Positions 63,152 through 64,000 of a stretch of DNA of 64,000 bases are shown in pieces. Positions within the stretch are counted from its first letter, which is position 1. Every line of letters starts with the position of its first letter. This DNA comes from Bacteroidota bacterium (GTDB lineage: Bacteria > Bacteroidota > Bacteroidia > Chitinophagales > Chitinophagaceae): the NCBI GenBank assembly GCA_023437225.1, contig JAEZGS010000017.1, positions 327,507-391,506 on the forward strand. The letters run 5' to 3'. Under the pieces are notes generated by a model. It saw only the letters and a program-made list of their open reading frames with translations, made no database searches and was not told where the DNA came from. Both the position numbers and the translations under genes were made by a program.

Positions 63152-63898
63152 ATGAAAAGACTTATTATATTATGTGCGCTTGCTTTAGTTCCGTCATTTA
63201 TGATGGCGCAGGCAAGATTCATTAAAGCCGGAAAGATTGAATTTGAAAGGAAGATCAATGTTCACAGGCAGTATGAGCCATCTGAAGATGAAGGCGATTG
63301 GTTCAAAGAATTCATATCAAAACAGCCTCGGTTTCACACAACATACTTTGATCTTCATTTTGATGAAAGCCGGACAGCTTATGTCCCCGGTCGCGAAACA
63401 GATGATAATAAAAGAAATTTATGGTTTATTGGTCCGGCCAAGGACAATAAAGTGGCCACGAATCTGAATACCGGCAGGACCAGGAATTTGAAAAATATAT
63501 TTGAAGAAACTTTCCTGATTGATGATACGGCCCGCAGGGTTCAGTGGAGGTTAAGTGATGAAACGCGCACTATTGCAGGATTTGAATGCCGGAAGGCTGT
63601 TGGAATTATTTGTGATTCGGTTTATGTGGTTGCTTTTTATACCGATGAAATTCTTACTAGTGGCGGCCCCGAGTCGTTTCATGGTTTGCCCGGAATGATT
63701 CTCGGATTAGCCATTCCCCGTCTTTATACAACCTGGTATGCAACGAAGCTTGAACTTGTTGCGCCGGATCCCAAGGCACTTGAGTTCAGCGCAAAGGGAA
63801 AGAAGATTACGGAAAAGGAGCTACAGGTAACCCTGCAAAAATCACTGAAGAACTGGGGGAAGCAGGCGCAGAGAAATATTTGGTGGACGATGCTGTGA
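63152..63898 (+). CDS. GLPGLI-family exported protein
   Basis: A 248-residue protein with signal peptide MKRLIILCALALVPSFMMAQ. The family motif appears as FHGLPGMILGLAIPR, where Ile is followed by a hydrophobic run. The core WRLSDETRTIAGFECRKA, and the preceding beta segments, are typical. The family is Bacteroidota-specific and uncharacterised; genes usually follow a barrel receptor, as here. Its TGA stop overlaps the first repeat octamer of the array at 63897. Confidence 0.9.
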   Translation: MKRLIILCALALVPSFMMAQARFIKAGKIEFERKINVHRQYEPSEDEGDWFKEFISKQPRFHTTYFDLHFDESRTAYVPGRETDDNKRNLWFIGPAKDNKVATNLNTGRTRNLKNIFEETFLIDDTARRVQWRLSDETRTIAGFECRKAVGIICDSVYVVAFYTDEILTSGGPESFHGLPGMILGLAIPRLYTTWYATKLELVAPDPKALEFSAKGKKITEKELQVTLQKSLKNWGKQAQRNIWWTML

Positions 63899-64000
63899 TA
63901 ATGTGATAATGTGCTAGTATGCTAATGTGCTAGTATGCTAATGTGCTAGTATGCTAATGTGCTAGTATGCTAATGTGCTAGTATGCTAATGTGCTAGTAT
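63897..64000. repeat. Perfect octamer array (GCTAGTAT/GCTAATGT alternating), runs off the window
   Basis: Thirteen consecutive 8-bp units fill 63897-64000. The first two are GATAATGT, then GCTAGTAT and GCTAATGT alternate without error, giving a 16-bp higher-order period. The array starts inside the stop region of the GLPGLI gene and continues beyond the window edge. The same octamer forms the degenerate repeat at 16222-16260. Confidence 0.95.

Noticed and set aside
63897..64000. CRISPR array candidate
   Set aside because: Units are 8 bp and directly adjacent, with no unique spacers and no cas genes. It is a simple tandem array.

Overview
This 64 kb window is a gene-dense chromosomal segment of a member of the Bacteroidota. 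The best fit is a Chitinophagaceae-like aerobe, but that family-level guess is inference. Evidence for the phylum is the DUF4270, DUF4294, GLPGLI and GSCFA proteins, large TonB-dependent receptors with carboxypeptidase-like N-terminal domains, the short glycogen-synthase-like protein beside panC, and a recurring TAnnTTTG promoter -7 box placed directly upstream of many starts. I saw no tRNA or rRNA gene, CRISPR array, insertion sequence or prophage. No gene-free stretch exceeds 300 bp; the longest are 7372-7590 and 16201-16444.

Layout. 1-6622 (minus) is a four-gene exported operon rare in this phylum: a lipoprotein with two CxxCH motifs (PSCyt1/DUF1549/DUF1553), a Tat-exported DUF1501 protein, a Tat-exported NHL beta-propeller, and a membrane cytochrome c/LRR/chitobiase-like protein cut by the window edge. 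6.7-9 kb holds pcm, ung and plsC. 9-15.6 kb is an outer-membrane biogenesis locus: an LptD-like barrel divergent from a cell-wall amidase, an MlaD/MCE protein and an LptA/OstA-like protein. 15.7-23.9 kb holds a small barrel protein framed by simple repeats, SpmAB, ychF, a TonB receptor, purC and trhO. 23.9-31.3 kb is a possible eight-gene minus-strand unit: NUDIX, rlmB, HMG-CoA lyase, GSCFA, a SMUG2-type DNA glycosylase, a MiaE-like tRNA hydroxylase, penicillin acylase and a small membrane protein.

31.4-41.5 kb holds metK, DUF4270, a half-sized glycogen synthase homologue, the panC-panD-flippase-hldE-type operon, DUF4294 and a ccmE-ccsA/ccmF pair for cytochrome c maturation. The CcmE has a CxxxY rather than HxxxY heme motif. 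41.6-52 kb holds an arginase-family enzyme, a radical SAM enzyme with extra cysteines, two permeases, a TonB-like protein, folC, NUDIX, a YfiT/DinB protein, fbp and aspartate kinase. 52-64 kb holds dnaK, GtrA, argS, a TPR protein, glgB, and a second barrel receptor followed by a GLPGLI protein.

The features most worth following up are the planctomycete-like cytochrome/DUF1501 operon, the families of short degenerate tandem repeats at gene 3' ends (one running off the right edge), very short or absent leaders behind the TAnnTTTG box, the CxxxY CcmE, the short GlgA homologue lacking the KTGGL motif, and an EamA transporter whose ATG would come into frame by a one-base change in a T tract.
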